Translations under genes and position numbers: made by a program
The notes under the pieces: generated by a model
Databases searched by the model: none
Seen by the model: only the letters and a program-made list of their open reading frames with translations
Told to the model about the DNA's origin: nothing
Part shown: positions 35,943 to 45,326 of the stretch, piece by piece
How positions within the stretch are numbered: the stretch's first letter is position 1
Layout of the letters: each line of letters begins with the position of its first letter
DNA from: Sulfurimonas sp.
Lineage (GTDB): Bacteria; Campylobacterota; Campylobacteria; Campylobacterales; Sulfurimonadaceae
Assembly: GCA_028687935.1 (NCBI GenBank)
Contig: JAQTZE010000008.1
Location: forward strand, 53,841 to 117,840
Direction: 5' to 3'
DNA length: 64,000 nucleotides

Positions 35943-37799
35943 TTAGATCTCTATCTTAAAGCAAGCACCATATTTCGTGTTGTAGACACTGAGCCTGCCC
36001 CCTAAATGTTCGTCAATAATCATCTTGGACATATAGAGTCCCAGACCCGTCCCTTGTTTTGGATCTTTAGTGGAAAAGTAGGGATCAAAGACCTTCCCAA
36101 TAATTGTCGCATCTATCCCACCGCCGTTATCACATACGAGTACTTCAAGACTCTCTTTTGTCGTTTTAGATTTTATAACTATTTTTGGATTTTTTATTTT
36201 ATTATCCACAAGAGCATCTTTTGCGTTTTTGATAAGATTGAGAAGGACCTGCATAAACTCATTTTTATAAAGAGTGCTTAAATCATCTCCCTCAACTCTC
36301 TGCTCTATCTCTATTTCACTCATATCGAGTGAGTTTTGCATCAGTGCAATACATTTTTTGATAGCATCTGAGACATAGAGCGTCTCTTTTTCTTTGTCGG
36401 GTCTGAAATAATTTTTAAAGTCATCAATAGTAGCCGACATAAATTCCAGCTGCTCATTGGCCTCTTTTATTTTTTGATCCAGATACTCTTTACTGAGTTC
36501 CTTGTATTCGTAAGCAGAATCAATATTCATAAAGACATAAGAGATCTGGTTGAGTGGCTGTCTCCACTGATGTGCTATCATGCTGAGCATATCTCCCATC
36601 TCAGCCATCTTCGACTGCTGTATCAGCATTTTGTCTTTTTGTCTGTGTGCATCTATCTCATTTGCAACTCTCTGTTCTAGCGATCTATTGAGTTCTTGAA
36701 GCTCTTCTCTTCTTTTTTGTACTTCATTTTGATACTGATTAAAAATCTTGTTGATTTTTCTTGAGAGCAAAAGGGAAAGAACCATAACAAAGATGACAAT
36801 CAAGGCAGAGACTTTTAGAATAAGGTCAAACTCTTCATCCAAAACTTTTGCCAAATTCTTTTGCTTTTGCAACTCTTGTGCGCTCATAGAGGATGTATCA
36901 AAACCATACACAAGATGCCAATCAAGCTCTTTGGAGTAGGTCGTATAGTATTGATATCCGGCGATGACACTATCTTGCCACTGAGCAGCTTCATGTAAGT
37001 TTTCTTGCAAAGCGGCAATCTGACTTGCCTTAAGATTCTTTGCACCTGAAGAGATATAGAGCTCTTTTTTAGCATCAAAAATAGCGATGAAGTCACCCTT
37101 GTCTACTGGAATACTCTTCACCATCTCAAGCAGAGAACTCTTGAGCTCTTGTTGTTTGTCCACTTCTCTGATACTTGAACCATAGATAAGTTTATACGCT
37201 TCGAGATTCTTTACTAAAATACTCTCTCGCTCAAGCGTATCAACATCACGAGATTGCAACATTGCCTCGCCTTTTTTACGTGCCAACTGTAGCTCTTCAA
37301 GAATTATAGAACGGGCATCTGCATCCATATAGTTGATTAAATTCTTTTTATCTCTTCTTTGACTTCCAAGCAACAAAGAGTCTCCATTATAATCTGTTAC
37401 AAATATATATCCTCGTCCTTCGCTATCTGTAATATTACTTAAGGTATCGATGATTCTACTTTGTATCTCTGCGAAAGATTTTTTGTTTTTATACTTTTCA
37501 TCTATCTGCTGAATGTTTCTTGTTGCAAGATTCACTCTTGTTCTGAGCTCTTGGTTGATCTCATCTTCAACTCTATTGGAGCGATAATCAAAGAGAAGCC
37601 CCAGCTGTTTTGTCCACATAATACTCTTCGCTTTTTTTGCAGCAAGATGCTCTTTAAGAGCTTGTTCTTTTGTGAAATTAAAATGTTTTGCCACCTTTTC
37701 AAGATAAAAAGAACCTATAAAAAAACTCGCAAGTAAAACAAGCGCCAAAGGAATAATAACTATTAGGTAAGGGATAAGTCTATTTTCTTTCATCTTCAT
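35943..37799 (-). CDS. Cache-domain sensor histidine kinase
   Basis: About 618 residues from the ATG at 37799; another ATG nine bases earlier is possible. An N-terminal membrane helix, a large periplasmic Cache-type sensor region with two subdomains (residues 40-310), a second helix (about 330-350), a coiled coil, the phosphoacceptor box IAHQWRQPLNQISYV and an ATPase domain (NLIKNAKDAL; GTGLGLYMSKM). The HQWRQPLNQ form of the H-box is very common in Campylobacterota. No regulator is adjacent. The start overlaps the rmuC end by about 20 nt. Confidence 0.88.
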   Translation of the reverse strand: MKMKENRLIPYLIVIIPLALVLLASFFIGSFYLEKVAKHFNFTKEQALKEHLAAKKAKSIMWTKQLGLLFDYRSNRVEDEINQELRTRVNLATRNIQQIDEKYKNKKSFAEIQSRIIDTLSNITDSEGRGYIFVTDYNGDSLLLGSQRRDKKNLINYMDADARSIILEELQLARKKGEAMLQSRDVDTLERESILVKNLEAYKLIYGSSIREVDKQQELKSSLLEMVKSIPVDKGDFIAIFDAKKELYISSGAKNLKASQIAALQENLHEAAQWQDSVIAGYQYYTTYSKELDWHLVYGFDTSSMSAQELQKQKNLAKVLDEEFDLILKVSALIVIFVMVLSLLLSRKINKIFNQYQNEVQKRREELQELNRSLEQRVANEIDAHRQKDKMLIQQSKMAEMGDMLSMIAHQWRQPLNQISYVFMNIDSAYEYKELSKEYLDQKIKEANEQLEFMSATIDDFKNYFRPDKEKETLYVSDAIKKCIALMQNSLDMSEIEIEQRVEGDDLSTLYKNEFMQVLLNLIKNAKDALVDNKIKNPKIVIKSKTTKESLEVLVCDNGGGIDATIIGKVFDPYFSTKDPKQGTGLGLYMSKMIIDEHLGGRLSVYNTKYGACFKIEI

Positions 37800-39057
37800 T
37801 CTCCTCATTATCAGAGCTGATTGGCAACTCTTTTTTAGGTCGTAGCCCCAACTCTTTCATATTTTCTGCTCTTTTGATGATATTACCGCGTCCTGAGCGT
37901 AAACGTTTCATTGCGTTTTCATGTGCGCCTTGCGCTTTTTGTAAATAGGAGCCGATATTTTGCATCTCTTCTACAAAGCCGACAAGCTTTTCATACATCG
38001 CTTCTGCTTCTTGGGCTATTTTTTGTGCATGCTCTTCTTGTCTTTGTGTGCGCCAAATATGTTCTATCGTACGGAGCGTTACTAAGAGCGTCGAGGGAGA
38101 GACTACTAAGATATTATTCTCATAAGCACGTTTAAAGAACTCTCCATCTTCACGCAGAGCCAACATAAACGCACCTTCTATAGGCATAAAAAGAAGGACA
38201 TAATCAAGCGTATGCACCCCTTCAAGTTTCTCATACTTTTTGGCGCTGAGCTCTTTAATATGTGTTGCGATGCTCAAAAGATGCTCTTTGAGTGCAATTG
38301 CTTTTAAGGTTTCGTTCTCCTCACTCATAAATCGCTCATACGCATTTAACGAGACTTTAGAGTCGATAATGATGTCGCGTTCTTGAGGCATCTTGAGAAT
38401 AACATCAGGGCGGTAGAGTTTGCCTTCTGCGTTTTGGAGTGTATTTTGCGTGATATATTCAATCCCTTTACGAAGACCAGACTGCTCCAAAATCCGCTCA
38501 AGAACGATTTCCCCCCAATTCCCTTGCGTTTTATTCTCACCTTTGAGTGCTTTTGTCAGATTGAGCGCATCAAGTGAGAGCTGTTCATTCATCTCCTTTA
38601 AACGCAGCAGCTCATCTTTTAGAAGGTGTCTCTCTTTTATCTCGTAAGTAAACTGCTCTTTTGATTGCACAGAAAAGTTCGTAATTTGCTCGCGAAAAGG
38701 CTTAAGTAACATCTCAAACTGCTCTTTATGTGCACTATCAAACTGCTTTGTCTTATCTTCAAAGATCTGGTTTGCTAAAAGCTTAAACTCTTTAGAGAGT
38801 TCATCCTTTGCGTTTTGCATCACACTGAGCTTTTCACTAGAGTTTTTTATCTCCTCTTCATAGCGTGTATTCAAAACCGCTAAACGCAGCTTGAGCTCAT
38901 TTTTTTCTTCTATGAGCTCTTTGAGTGACGACGTGAGAGAATCATTTTCTATACTGAGATTCCCTGATTTCTCTTTTTGTTTTAAATAGAGTGCGAGTAA
39001 AAGCAATATAATGATAAACGCAACAACAGTAGTGAAAAGGTATAAATCAAATTGCAA
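37780..39057 (-). CDS. rmuC: DNA recombination protein RmuC
   Basis: A 425-residue protein with an N-terminal transmembrane helix (residues 5-25), a long coiled coil (30-150) and the RmuC nuclease-like domain: GNWGEIVLERILEQSGL, YRPDVILKMP and IIDSKVSLNAYERF carry the PD-(D/E)xK-type residues. RmuC limits inversions at short repeats in E. coli and acts in genome stability. The gene overlaps the downstream sensor kinase. It contains three exact AAACGCAG copies. Confidence 0.92.
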   Translation of the reverse strand: MQFDLYLFTTVVAFIIILLLLALYLKQKEKSGNLSIENDSLTSSLKELIEEKNELKLRLAVLNTRYEEEIKNSSEKLSVMQNAKDELSKEFKLLANQIFEDKTKQFDSAHKEQFEMLLKPFREQITNFSVQSKEQFTYEIKERHLLKDELLRLKEMNEQLSLDALNLTKALKGENKTQGNWGEIVLERILEQSGLRKGIEYITQNTLQNAEGKLYRPDVILKMPQERDIIIDSKVSLNAYERFMSEENETLKAIALKEHLLSIATHIKELSAKKYEKLEGVHTLDYVLLFMPIEGAFMLALREDGEFFKRAYENNILVVSPSTLLVTLRTIEHIWRTQRQEEHAQKIAQEAEAMYEKLVGFVEEMQNIGSYLQKAQGAHENAMKRLRSGRGNIIKRAENMKELGLRPKKELPISSDNEENEDERK

Positions 39058-39245
39058 ATAAATTCCTTGAATAATATTTGTAGATTATACTATTTTGAGA
39101 ACTCTCTTTCGTAAATATTGCAAATTGCCGCTTTTCTACTAATACACAAAATAATGAATTCCAACAAAAGTGTCTTAATGACGCATTATAAACTTAAGTA
39201 ATTAGAAATATATAGAACTTTAATTATTCTTTATAAAAAATTGGG

Positions 39246-39251
39246 TATAAT
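39246..39251 (+). promoter_or_regulatory. -10 element of the DEAD-box helicase gene
   Basis: TATAAT 75 nt before the ATG, giving a leader of about 68 nt that contains the degenerate structured element at 39266-39295. A leader of this length on a cold-shock-type helicase gene suggests post-transcriptional control. The rest of 39058-39245 is AT-rich with no gene seen. Confidence 0.55.
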
Positions 39252-39265
39252 TCGGCAAATATTTT

Positions 39266-39295
39266 GAGGGGAAGATGCTTTAGTTTTAAGCGATC
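39266..39295 (-). repeat. Degenerate structured element, copy D (DEAD-box leader)
   Basis: On the minus strand CGCTTA, ACTAAAGC and CCCCTC occur in the same order as in copies A-C, but the GCTG-loop hairpin is missing. It lies in the 5' leader with the same polarity relative to the gene as copies A and C. Similarity is short and could be chance. Confidence 0.3.
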
Positions 39296-39326
39296 TTGTA
39301 TCATCTCCTTGAATTAAAGGATTACG

Positions 39327-40937
39327 ATGCAAGAAAATGCACAAAACAACTCTTCTGTAGAAGAACTCACATTCGATGACTTAGGTTTAAAAAACGAGGT
39401 ACTACGTAGTATCAAAGATGCTGGATTTGTAGTACCAAGTCCAATTCAGGCACAGGCTATTCCATTTGTTTTAGCTGGTCGTGATATGGTTGGTCAAGCA
39501 CACACAGGTACAGGTAAAACTGCTGCATTTGGTCTTCCTGCTATCAACAACATGCACCTCAAAGGTGGCGTTGAAGTTTTAGTTATCACTCCGACACGTG
39601 AACTCGCAACTCAAGTTTCTGACGAACTTTTCAAGTACGGAAGAAACATGGGCGTAAAAACTGTTACTATTTATGGCGGTAGTTCATATAAACGTCAAAT
39701 CGACCTAGTAGAAAGAGGTGCAAACATTGTTGTTGCAACTCCAGGTCGTCTTTTAGACATCCTCAAGAAAAACATGATAGACAACTTTGCTCCTAGCATT
39801 GTTGTTCTTGATGAAGCGGATGAGATGCTTGACATGGGCTTCTTGGATGATATTAACGAGATTTTTTCATATCTTCCAACAAACCGTCAAACACTTCTTT
39901 TCTCAGCAACTATGCCTCAGCCGATCAAAACTTTGGCGAGCAGAATTTTACAAAATCCTGAGTTTGTATCTATCACTAAAGGTGAAACTACAAACACAGA
40001 TATCGAGCAGCTTTACTATGTTATCGAAGAATCTGAGAGAGATGATGCGATCATCCGTCTTATGGACTCTGAAATCACTAAAAAATCAGTGGTTTTCTGT
40101 AGAACAAAAAGCGAAGTAGATCGCCTTTCAAATGTTCTCTCAAACGCAGGTTACCTTGCAAATGGTCTTCATGGAGATATGGAGCAACGTCAACGTGAAA
40201 CAGTTATCAAAGGTTTCAAAAGCAATTCAGTGAAAGTTCTCGTTGCAACAGACGTTGCAGCACGTGGTATCCACGTTGACAACATCTCTCACGTTTTCAA
40301 CTACCATATCCCGTTTGATCCTGAGTCTTATGTTCACCGTATCGGTAGAACTGGACGTGCAGGTACAAAAGGTAAAGCAATTACACTTTTAACTCCACTT
40401 GAGTTCAAGGAGCTACAACGTATCAAGCAAAAAGTTGGAACTTCTATGGCTCACGCTTATGTTCCAAGTAAAAACGACCTTCGCTCAACTACTATTGACA
40501 ATATGGTAAAAGTTATCGAAGATCAACATATCTATGATGAAGCACACAAAGTTCTTGATAAACTCAAAGAAGATATAGATGAAGAGACGATTATGTTCAA
40601 ACTCATCTCTATGATTCTGGACAAACAAGATATCAAAGGCCCAAATAATATTGGTATTCCAGCTGATAGAATCGAAGCAATCCTTGAGCGTGCAAACAAC
40701 AGAGGCGGCAGTAGAGATAGTAGAGGTCGCAGTCGTAACAGAAGCGGCGGCAGCAGCTCACGCGATGGCGGCGGTTACCGTGGTAATAAAAGTACAAGCG
40801 GCGGCGGAAGTCGTGAAGGCAATAGCGGTTCACGTGAGCGTGGAAGTCGTGAAAGCAGCGGTGGCTACCGTGGTAATAGCAACTCATCAGGCTCAAGAGG
40901 TCGTTCAGGTTCAGGCGCAAGCAGAAGCAGAGATTAA
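39327..40937 (+). CDS. DEAD-box ATP-dependent RNA helicase with RG/S-rich tail
   Basis: A 536-residue RNA helicase with motif I AHTGTGKT, Ia PTRELA, II DEAD (VLDEADEM), III SAT, and VI HRIGRTGR, in two RecA-like domains (1-370). A linker to about 450 is followed by an 85-residue tail made of Arg, Gly and Ser (GGYRGN occurs twice), a low-complexity RNA-binding or condensate-forming tail. The family is DeaD/CsdA/RhlE-type, used in ribosome assembly and mRNA decay, often cold induced. A weak AGCAGAG/CTCTGCT hairpin spans the stop codon. Confidence 0.93.
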   Translation: MQENAQNNSSVEELTFDDLGLKNEVLRSIKDAGFVVPSPIQAQAIPFVLAGRDMVGQAHTGTGKTAAFGLPAINNMHLKGGVEVLVITPTRELATQVSDELFKYGRNMGVKTVTIYGGSSYKRQIDLVERGANIVVATPGRLLDILKKNMIDNFAPSIVVLDEADEMLDMGFLDDINEIFSYLPTNRQTLLFSATMPQPIKTLASRILQNPEFVSITKGETTNTDIEQLYYVIEESERDDAIIRLMDSEITKKSVVFCRTKSEVDRLSNVLSNAGYLANGLHGDMEQRQRETVIKGFKSNSVKVLVATDVAARGIHVDNISHVFNYHIPFDPESYVHRIGRTGRAGTKGKAITLLTPLEFKELQRIKQKVGTSMAHAYVPSKNDLRSTTIDNMVKVIEDQHIYDEAHKVLDKLKEDIDEETIMFKLISMILDKQDIKGPNNIGIPADRIEAILERANNRGGSRDSRGRSRNRSGGSSSRDGGGYRGNKSTSGGGSREGNSGSRERGSRESSGGYRGNSNSSGSRGRSGSGASRSRD

Positions 40938-40946
40938 TTCTCTGCT
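40926..40946 (+). terminator. Weak hairpin over the DEAD-box stop codon
   Basis: AGCAGAG and CTCTGCT form a 7-bp stem with a 7-nt loop including the TAA stop; only TTT follows. It is a possible weak terminator. Confidence 0.35.
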
Positions 40947-41035
40947 TTACACCTAATATATATATTCTCACTATAAAAAACTCTTTTCTCCTCAGACAAC
41001 TTTTACTCCAAACATTATTTCATCAGAGAATTCGC

Positions 41036-41041
41036 TATAAT
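41036..41041 (+). promoter_or_regulatory. -10 element of the HIT-like gene
   Basis: TATAAT 20 nt before the ATG, with AAGAAGAAG as the purine-rich ribosome-binding region. Confidence 0.55.
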
Positions 41042-41061
41042 TTTCAAAAAAAGAAGAAGCA

Positions 41062-41436
41062 ATGCATATCATATTTGAAAATCATGAATTTTATGTCGAA
41101 AAAGAAGATGCACAAATCCCTTGGCTAAAGATATTCACTAAAGAGCCTTTTAAAGAACTCGGCGATATGCCAAAAGAGCTTCGTACAAAACTTTGGGATA
41201 TTTATGACATTATAGAACACGAGATGAAATTTTTCTACTCTCCAAAGAAAATAAATATGGCATCCTTTGCAAATATGCTTCCACGAGTACATATCCATGT
41301 CATGGCTCGATTTGAAGATGATAGCCATTTTCCCAATCCAATGTGGGGTGAAAAACTTCGAGAAAGCACACTCGATTTTAAAAATAAACAAGAAGAGTTT
41401 CATAAACGTATTTTTCACGCACTACAGGGCATTTAA
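41062..41436 (+). CDS. HIT-like protein with altered histidine triad
   Basis: A 124-residue protein with the HIT fold pattern: PWLKIFTKEPFKELGDMP and a C-terminal VHIHVMARF. The canonical triad is H-x-H-x-H; here the first two histidines remain, including the usual nucleophile, and the third is methionine. HIT proteins hydrolyse or transfer nucleotides (Ap4A, AMP conjugates). Activity may be reduced or specialised. It is a single gene with its own promoter between the helicase and a structured repeat. Confidence 0.78.
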   Translation: MHIIFENHEFYVEKEDAQIPWLKIFTKEPFKELGDMPKELRTKLWDIYDIIEHEMKFFYSPKKINMASFANMLPRVHIHVMARFEDDSHFPNPMWGEKLRESTLDFKNKQEEFHKRIFHALQGI

Positions 41437-41520
41437 AGATTAAGTTCACATACTTCACTTAAACCGTCAATTGGGTTCTATAATAAAGAGCAAGAGCCAT
41501 CAAAGTCAAAAAATTCTCTA

Positions 41521-41625
41521 TTTTGTTCTAGTTCAAGGCGTAGTTGCGTTTATTTGAGGAGCTTACTAAAGTAAGTGACGAAAAGAAACTCAACTGCAAC
41601 GAAGAAATCGAGCAAAAGAGTTATT
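41521..41625. repeat. Long imperfect inverted repeat in intergenic DNA
   Basis: Two arms of about 40 nt, each holding a GTTGnGTTTnTTT block in inverted orientation, meet at CTTACT-AA-AGTAAG (41562-41575). This looks like a REP- or MITE-type palindrome able to fold into one long hairpin. It sits between the HIT-like gene and the convergent fabH end, where it could terminate both. The remaining intergenic bases show nothing else. Confidence 0.55.
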
Positions 41626-41636
41626 TTTAAAGAAGT

Positions 41637-42638
41637 TTATTTTTTGAGAGGTGAGAATGGGACTAACGCCGATCCCCAAGTAAGTCCGCCACCAAAAGCG
41701 TCAAGAAGCAGAAGCTCACCAGCTCTGAGCTCTCCACTTTCGTAGATATCATTGATAGCCATTGGAATAGATGCACCTGAAGTATTACCATATTTGTGAA
41801 CAGTAAGAACAACCTGTTCTTCTTTCATCTTTAATGCATCACCAACTGCTTTGATAATTCTATAGTTTGCCTGATGTGGTACAAAGTGCTTGATATCTTC
41901 ACTTTTGATATTATTGTTTTCTAAAATCTCTACAACATCTTTTGTAAGGGTACGAACAGCAACTTTAAAAGTCTCATTCCCCTTCATCTGCATAAAACAG
42001 CCAGCAGCTTCCACTTCAAGTGAATCATGAGGAGAACCTGTTCCACCGTTTGGCGTCATCAGTAAGTCTGCAAAAGTACCATCAGCACCTGTTTGGATAT
42101 CAATAATTGCTTCAGCTTTATTATCAGTAGCACTTACAATAGCAGCACCAGCTCCATCACCAAAAAGGATACAAGTTCCTCTGTCACTATAGTCAGTGAT
42201 TGCTGAAAGTCTTTCTGCACCTATAATAAGTACATTTTTTTTCATCCCAGCTTCGATAAATGCTTTTGCAATAGAGAGAATATATACAAACCCTGTACAT
42301 GCTGCAGAGATATCAAACGCAGTGACATTAGCTAGGCCAAGTTTATTGGAGATAATAGTAGCAGTTGATGGCATACAGAAGTAATCAGGTGAGATAGTTG
42401 CACAAACAACCATATCTATATCTTCTTTAGCAATACCGCTACGTTCAATAGCCTTTATTGCAGCTGCGACACCCATATCACTTGTGGTCTCATTAGCAGC
42501 AGCAATATGACGCTCTTTTATTCCTGTTCTTTGAAGAATCCACTCATCCGTAGTGTCTACCATTTTGGATAAATCTTCATTCGTCAAGATTTTATTTGGA
42601 ACATAAGCGCCAATAGAACGTAGAGCTGCATAAGCCAT
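41637..42638 (-). CDS. fabH: 3-oxoacyl-[acyl-carrier-protein] synthase III (FabH)
   Basis: Initiating condensing enzyme of fatty-acid synthesis (acetyl-CoA plus malonyl-ACP). The 333-residue thiolase-fold protein has the catalytic triad Cys114 (DISAACTGF), His in PHQANYRI and Asn in GNTSGASIP, plus the C-terminal [11 protein letters not shown]. Its ATG overlaps the plsX stop by one base. It is the last gene of yceD-rpmF-plsX-fabH. Confidence 0.96.
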   Translation of the reverse strand: MAYAALRSIGAYVPNKILTNEDLSKMVDTTDEWILQRTGIKERHIAAANETTSDMGVAAAIKAIERSGIAKEDIDMVVCATISPDYFCMPSTATIISNKLGLANVTAFDISAACTGFVYILSIAKAFIEAGMKKNVLIIGAERLSAITDYSDRGTCILFGDGAGAAIVSATDNKAEAIIDIQTGADGTFADLLMTPNGGTGSPHDSLEVEAAGCFMQMKGNETFKVAVRTLTKDVVEILENNNIKSEDIKHFVPHQANYRIIKAVGDALKMKEEQVVLTVHKYGNTSGASIPMAINDIYESGELRAGELLLLDAFGGGLTWGSALVPFSPLKK

Positions 42639-43636
42639 TAATCTTCCTTTTGTTTTAACTGTTGCAATCTAGAAATTATACTTTCATTGACACCCGTATC
42701 AACATAATTGATAGCTTGATAAATAGCATTTTCCATAGCTCTAGGATTACTTTTTCCGTGACTCACGATAACGCAGCCTTTAATACCAATAAGTGGAGCG
42801 CCGCCTACTTCTGCATAGTCAATCTGTTTTTTGAGCAACTTAAATACTTTTCTCATAAGAAGTGCGCCGGTAATGGCAATAGGTGATTTACGGATATAAT
42901 CCTTGATAAGGCCACTGATTGTAGAAGCGACACCTTCACTTGCTTTGAGAACAAGATTGCCCACGAAGCCATCGCATGTGATAACATCACATGTTCCGTT
43001 GAAAATATCACTGCCTTCTACATTTCCCTTAAAGCCTCTATAGCCTTTAAGTATTTTAAATGCAGCTTTCGTTACTTCATTGCCTTTTGAATCTTCTTCA
43101 CCATTGGCAAGAATACCGATGCTTGGAGTCTCAATTTTAAACATATCCTCAGCATAACAACCGCCCATGATGGCAAATTGCGCTAAATGTTCTGGTTTTG
43201 AATCGACATTTGCACCAACATCCAAGATTATAGAACGACGACCAGTTTTAGTAGGCATGAGTGCTACAAGCGCAGGACGTAGAACACCTTCAAGGCGACC
43301 TAGTCTTAGCGTTGCGAGTGTCATAGTCGCTCCACTGTGTCCAGCAGAGACTACGCCATCAGCTTCACCATTTTTTACAAGCTCAATTGCTTTGTATATA
43401 GTGCTTTCTTTGCGTTTGACAGCATCAGTCGCAGCATCACTCATAGAGATTACATCGTCTGACTCAACAATTAAAATCTTATCTCTATAACGTTTTGGTA
43501 ACAGAGGTAAAATTTCAGACTTTTTACCTACTAAAATAAGTTCAAACGATTTTCTCTTGAGTGCTTCTACACAACCTTTTACAATTGGCTCAGGACCGAA
43601 GTCCCCGCCCATTGCATCAACTGCAATCTTAACCAT
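42638..43636 (-). CDS. plsX: Phosphate acyltransferase PlsX
   Basis: A 332-residue peripheral membrane enzyme forming acyl-phosphate from acyl-ACP for phospholipid synthesis. Signature segments are [13 protein letters not shown] at the N-terminus, SAGHSGATM near residue 105, [11 protein letters not shown] and TCDGFVGN. It is 3 nt after the rpmF stop and is coupled to fabH, the classic rpmF-plsX-fabH order. Confidence 0.96.
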   Translation of the reverse strand: MVKIAVDAMGGDFGPEPIVKGCVEALKRKSFELILVGKKSEILPLLPKRYRDKILIVESDDVISMSDAATDAVKRKESTIYKAIELVKNGEADGVVSAGHSGATMTLATLRLGRLEGVLRPALVALMPTKTGRRSIILDVGANVDSKPEHLAQFAIMGGCYAEDMFKIETPSIGILANGEEDSKGNEVTKAAFKILKGYRGFKGNVEGSDIFNGTCDVITCDGFVGNLVLKASEGVASTISGLIKDYIRKSPIAITGALLMRKVFKLLKKQIDYAEVGGAPLIGIKGCVIVSHGKSNPRAMENAIYQAINYVDTGVNESIISRLQQLKQKED

Positions 43637-43639
43637 TAA

Positions 43640-43789
43640 TTATTTATACTCACCAGTCGTTGGGTTAACGTGGTGTGGTAATCTATAAGTTCCATCTTTA
43701 TCTTTAACTGGTTTAGCTAAAGTAATTTTGTAGTGAGTTCTTCTTTTAGCTGAACGAGAGTGTGATACTCTTCTCTTAGGTACTGCCAT
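43640..43789 (-). CDS. rpmF: 50S ribosomal protein L32
   Basis: A 49-residue basic ribosomal protein read directly from the sequence: it begins [20 protein letters not shown] and ends [11 protein letters not shown] followed by TAA. The start has AAAGGAATT upstream. MAVPKRR and the RR-TH segment identify L32; the zinc-binding cysteines seen in some L32 forms are absent. It is 3 nt upstream of plsX. Copy C of the structured element lies in its 5' leader. Confidence 0.95.
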   Translation of the reverse strand: MAVPKRRVSHSRSAKRRTHYKITLAKPVKDKDGTYRLPHHVNPTTGEYK

Positions 43790-43823
43790 AGTTTTAATTC
43801 CTTTCTTATTTTAATTAATACAG

Positions 43824-43894
43824 TAAAAGGAATAGATCCCTTTTACTTCGCTTAGGCCGCTGTGGCCACTAAAGCTATGCCTCTTTGAGACAAG
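43824..43894 (+). repeat. Structured intergenic element, copy C (5' leader of rpmF)
   Basis: About 70 nt aligning with copies A and B. It contains AAAAGG/CCTTTT as one stem, then GCTTAG, GGCC-GCTGT-GGCC, CTAAAGC as a nested hairpin, then TGCCTCTTTGAGACAAG. Read on the minus strand it is part of the leader between yceD and rpmF. The hairpin pairing is conserved against copy A with different bases. Confidence 0.6.
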
Positions 43895-43959
43895 AATTGC
43901 CTCTTGTTTAATTCACAGTAAAAAGAACAAGTTCCTCTTACCTCTACTCATAATTCATA

Positions 43960-44316
43960 TTAAGAGTTTTGACAATTTTCGCAACTGTAATAGTCACTTT
44001 TGATAAGCTCAAGCTCAGAGTGCAATATTTCATCAATATCAGCATACCCGTCAAAAGATTCTACAACATCGAGCTCTATGCGCTCATCTCCATTAAAAAG
44101 ACCATCCGAGATAAAAAGTTCAATATTTTCATCTACTGGTAATTTAATCTCTTGAGCACACTGACTACATTCTGTATTTACAAAACCATTGAGTTCTGCT
44201 TTGAGTAAAATCAAATTGCCAGAATGGTACTGTAAATAACCTTTAAAATTTACCTCTTCATATTCAAGTTCGAAATCTAAAGGAGTCTTTGTGACTTTTC
44301 TGAGTAAAAACTTCAC
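43960..44316 (-). CDS. YceD/DUF177-family protein
   Basis: A 118-residue protein of the YceD (DUF177) family, usually encoded just before rpmF and implicated in 23S rRNA or ribosome maturation. It has two CxxC pairs (CSQC at about residues 50-53 and CENC near the C-terminus), suggesting a zinc site. Between it and rpmF lie 170 nt containing the structured element. Confidence 0.85.
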   Translation of the reverse strand: MKFLLRKVTKTPLDFELEYEEVNFKGYLQYHSGNLILLKAELNGFVNTECSQCAQEIKLPVDENIELFISDGLFNGDERIELDVVESFDGYADIDEILHSELELIKSDYYSCENCQNS

Positions 44317-44325
44317 AATTATTAC

Positions 44326-44739
44326 TTAAGAAATTTCTCTCTCAGAGAAAAAGAATGCGATTTCTATAGCTGCGTTTTCAACAGAATCACTACCGTGAAC
44401 TGCGTTTGCATCTATATTTTCAGCGAAATCAGCACGGATAGTACCAGCTTCAGCTTCTTTAGGGTTAGTAGCACCCATCAAATCACGGTTTCTTTGCATA
44501 GCATTTTCGCCTACAAGAACAGAAACAACTACTGGACCACTGATCATGAAATCAACTAAGTCGTTGAAAAAAGGTCTTTCAGAGTGTACTGCGTAAAATG
44601 CTTCTGCATCAGCGCGTGAAAGTTGGATTTTTCTTGTTGCCGCTATCTTAAGGCCATCAGTCTCAAAACGATCTAAGATTTTGCCAATAACACCTTTAGC
44701 AACTGCATCTGGTTTGATTATGGATAAAGTTCTTTCCAT
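44326..44739 (-). CDS. ndk: Nucleoside-diphosphate kinase
   Basis: A 137-residue hexameric/tetrameric kinase balancing NTP pools. It opens [13 protein letters not shown], has the ATP-binding [11 protein letters not shown] and the catalytic His115 in VHGSDS. I chose the ATG at 44739 with AGGAGATTTG upstream rather than the TTG one codon earlier. It is followed 9 nt later by yceD and preceded by the ferredoxin gene, an arrangement shared with Campylobacter. Two CTGCGTTT copies lie at 44370 and 44400. Confidence 0.95.
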   Translation of the reverse strand: MERTLSIIKPDAVAKGVIGKILDRFETDGLKIAATRKIQLSRADAEAFYAVHSERPFFNDLVDFMISGPVVVSVLVGENAMQRNRDLMGATNPKEAEAGTIRADFAENIDANAVHGSDSVENAAIEIAFFFSEREIS

Positions 44740-44834
44740 CAAATCTCCTGTTAATATAAAATTAGAGTGGAATTGTATCCAAAAAATAATGTGTTTTCAT
44801 TGAAGTTTATAAATTTACAGGGGATTTTTTGTTT

Positions 44835-44855
44835 CAATGGGTAAAAGACCCATTG
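44835..44855. repeat. 8-bp hairpin between ferredoxin and ndk genes
   Basis: CAATGGGT and ACCCATTG form a perfect 8-bp stem with a 5-nt loop, 34 nt after the ferredoxin stop. On the minus strand it is followed by AAACAAAAAA rather than a U-tract, so it is an attenuator or mRNA-end structure rather than a canonical terminator. Confidence 0.4.
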
Positions 44856-44888
44856 ATTTAGAGATACTCGGGAGAGTACCTCTTGAGA

Positions 44889-45173
44889 CTATTCTACAAC
44901 AGGCTCTTTGCTTGAACGTTGATCTTCTGTGATGTCATCACGGTGTGATGGGCTATCACCGATAGCATCCCAAGTGATACAACCCTCAGTAGGACATGCA
45001 GTAGCACATGCTGGTTCATCATGATGTCCAACACACTCTACACATTTATCACCATATACATAGTAAATTTCTTCACCAGTTGGATTATCATCCTCATCTA
45101 CGATTGCTTCTACTGGACATTCGTCAATACAAGCGCCACAGTTAATACAAGTGTCATTAATATATACAGCCAT
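44889..45173 (-). CDS. 2[4Fe-4S] ferredoxin
   Basis: A 94-residue bacterial ferredoxin with two cluster motifs: CINCGACIDECP near the N-terminus and CVECVGHHDEPACATACP, where the second motif has the enlarged Cys-Cys spacing typical of the Allochromatium type. It has an acidic C-terminal extension. Such ferredoxins supply low-potential electrons to pyruvate and 2-oxoglutarate synthases of the reductive TCA cycle, which fits an autotrophic host. GGAGAAAAT precedes the ATG. Confidence 0.92.
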   Translation of the reverse strand: MAVYINDTCINCGACIDECPVEAIVDEDDNPTGEEIYYVYGDKCVECVGHHDEPACATACPTEGCITWDAIGDSPSHRDDITEDQRSSKEPVVE

Positions 45174-45292
45174 TATTTTCTCCTAATTTTAGTTGGGGTA
45201 ACTATACACAGAAGATTTTTAAATGTAGCTAAAATTAGTTTCTAACTACTTAAAATTCAGGTATTCGTTACATATACAGAACACGCACTATG

Positions 45293-45310
45293 ACGGATTT
45301 ATCCGCCATT
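45293..45310. terminator. Hairpin downstream of metK
   Basis: TGACGGAT and ATCCGCCA pair with one mismatch around TT, 17 nt after the metK stop on the minus strand. No U-tract follows on that strand. A weak terminator candidate. Confidence 0.3.
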
Positions 45311-45326
45311 TTGAGCATATTTTTAT

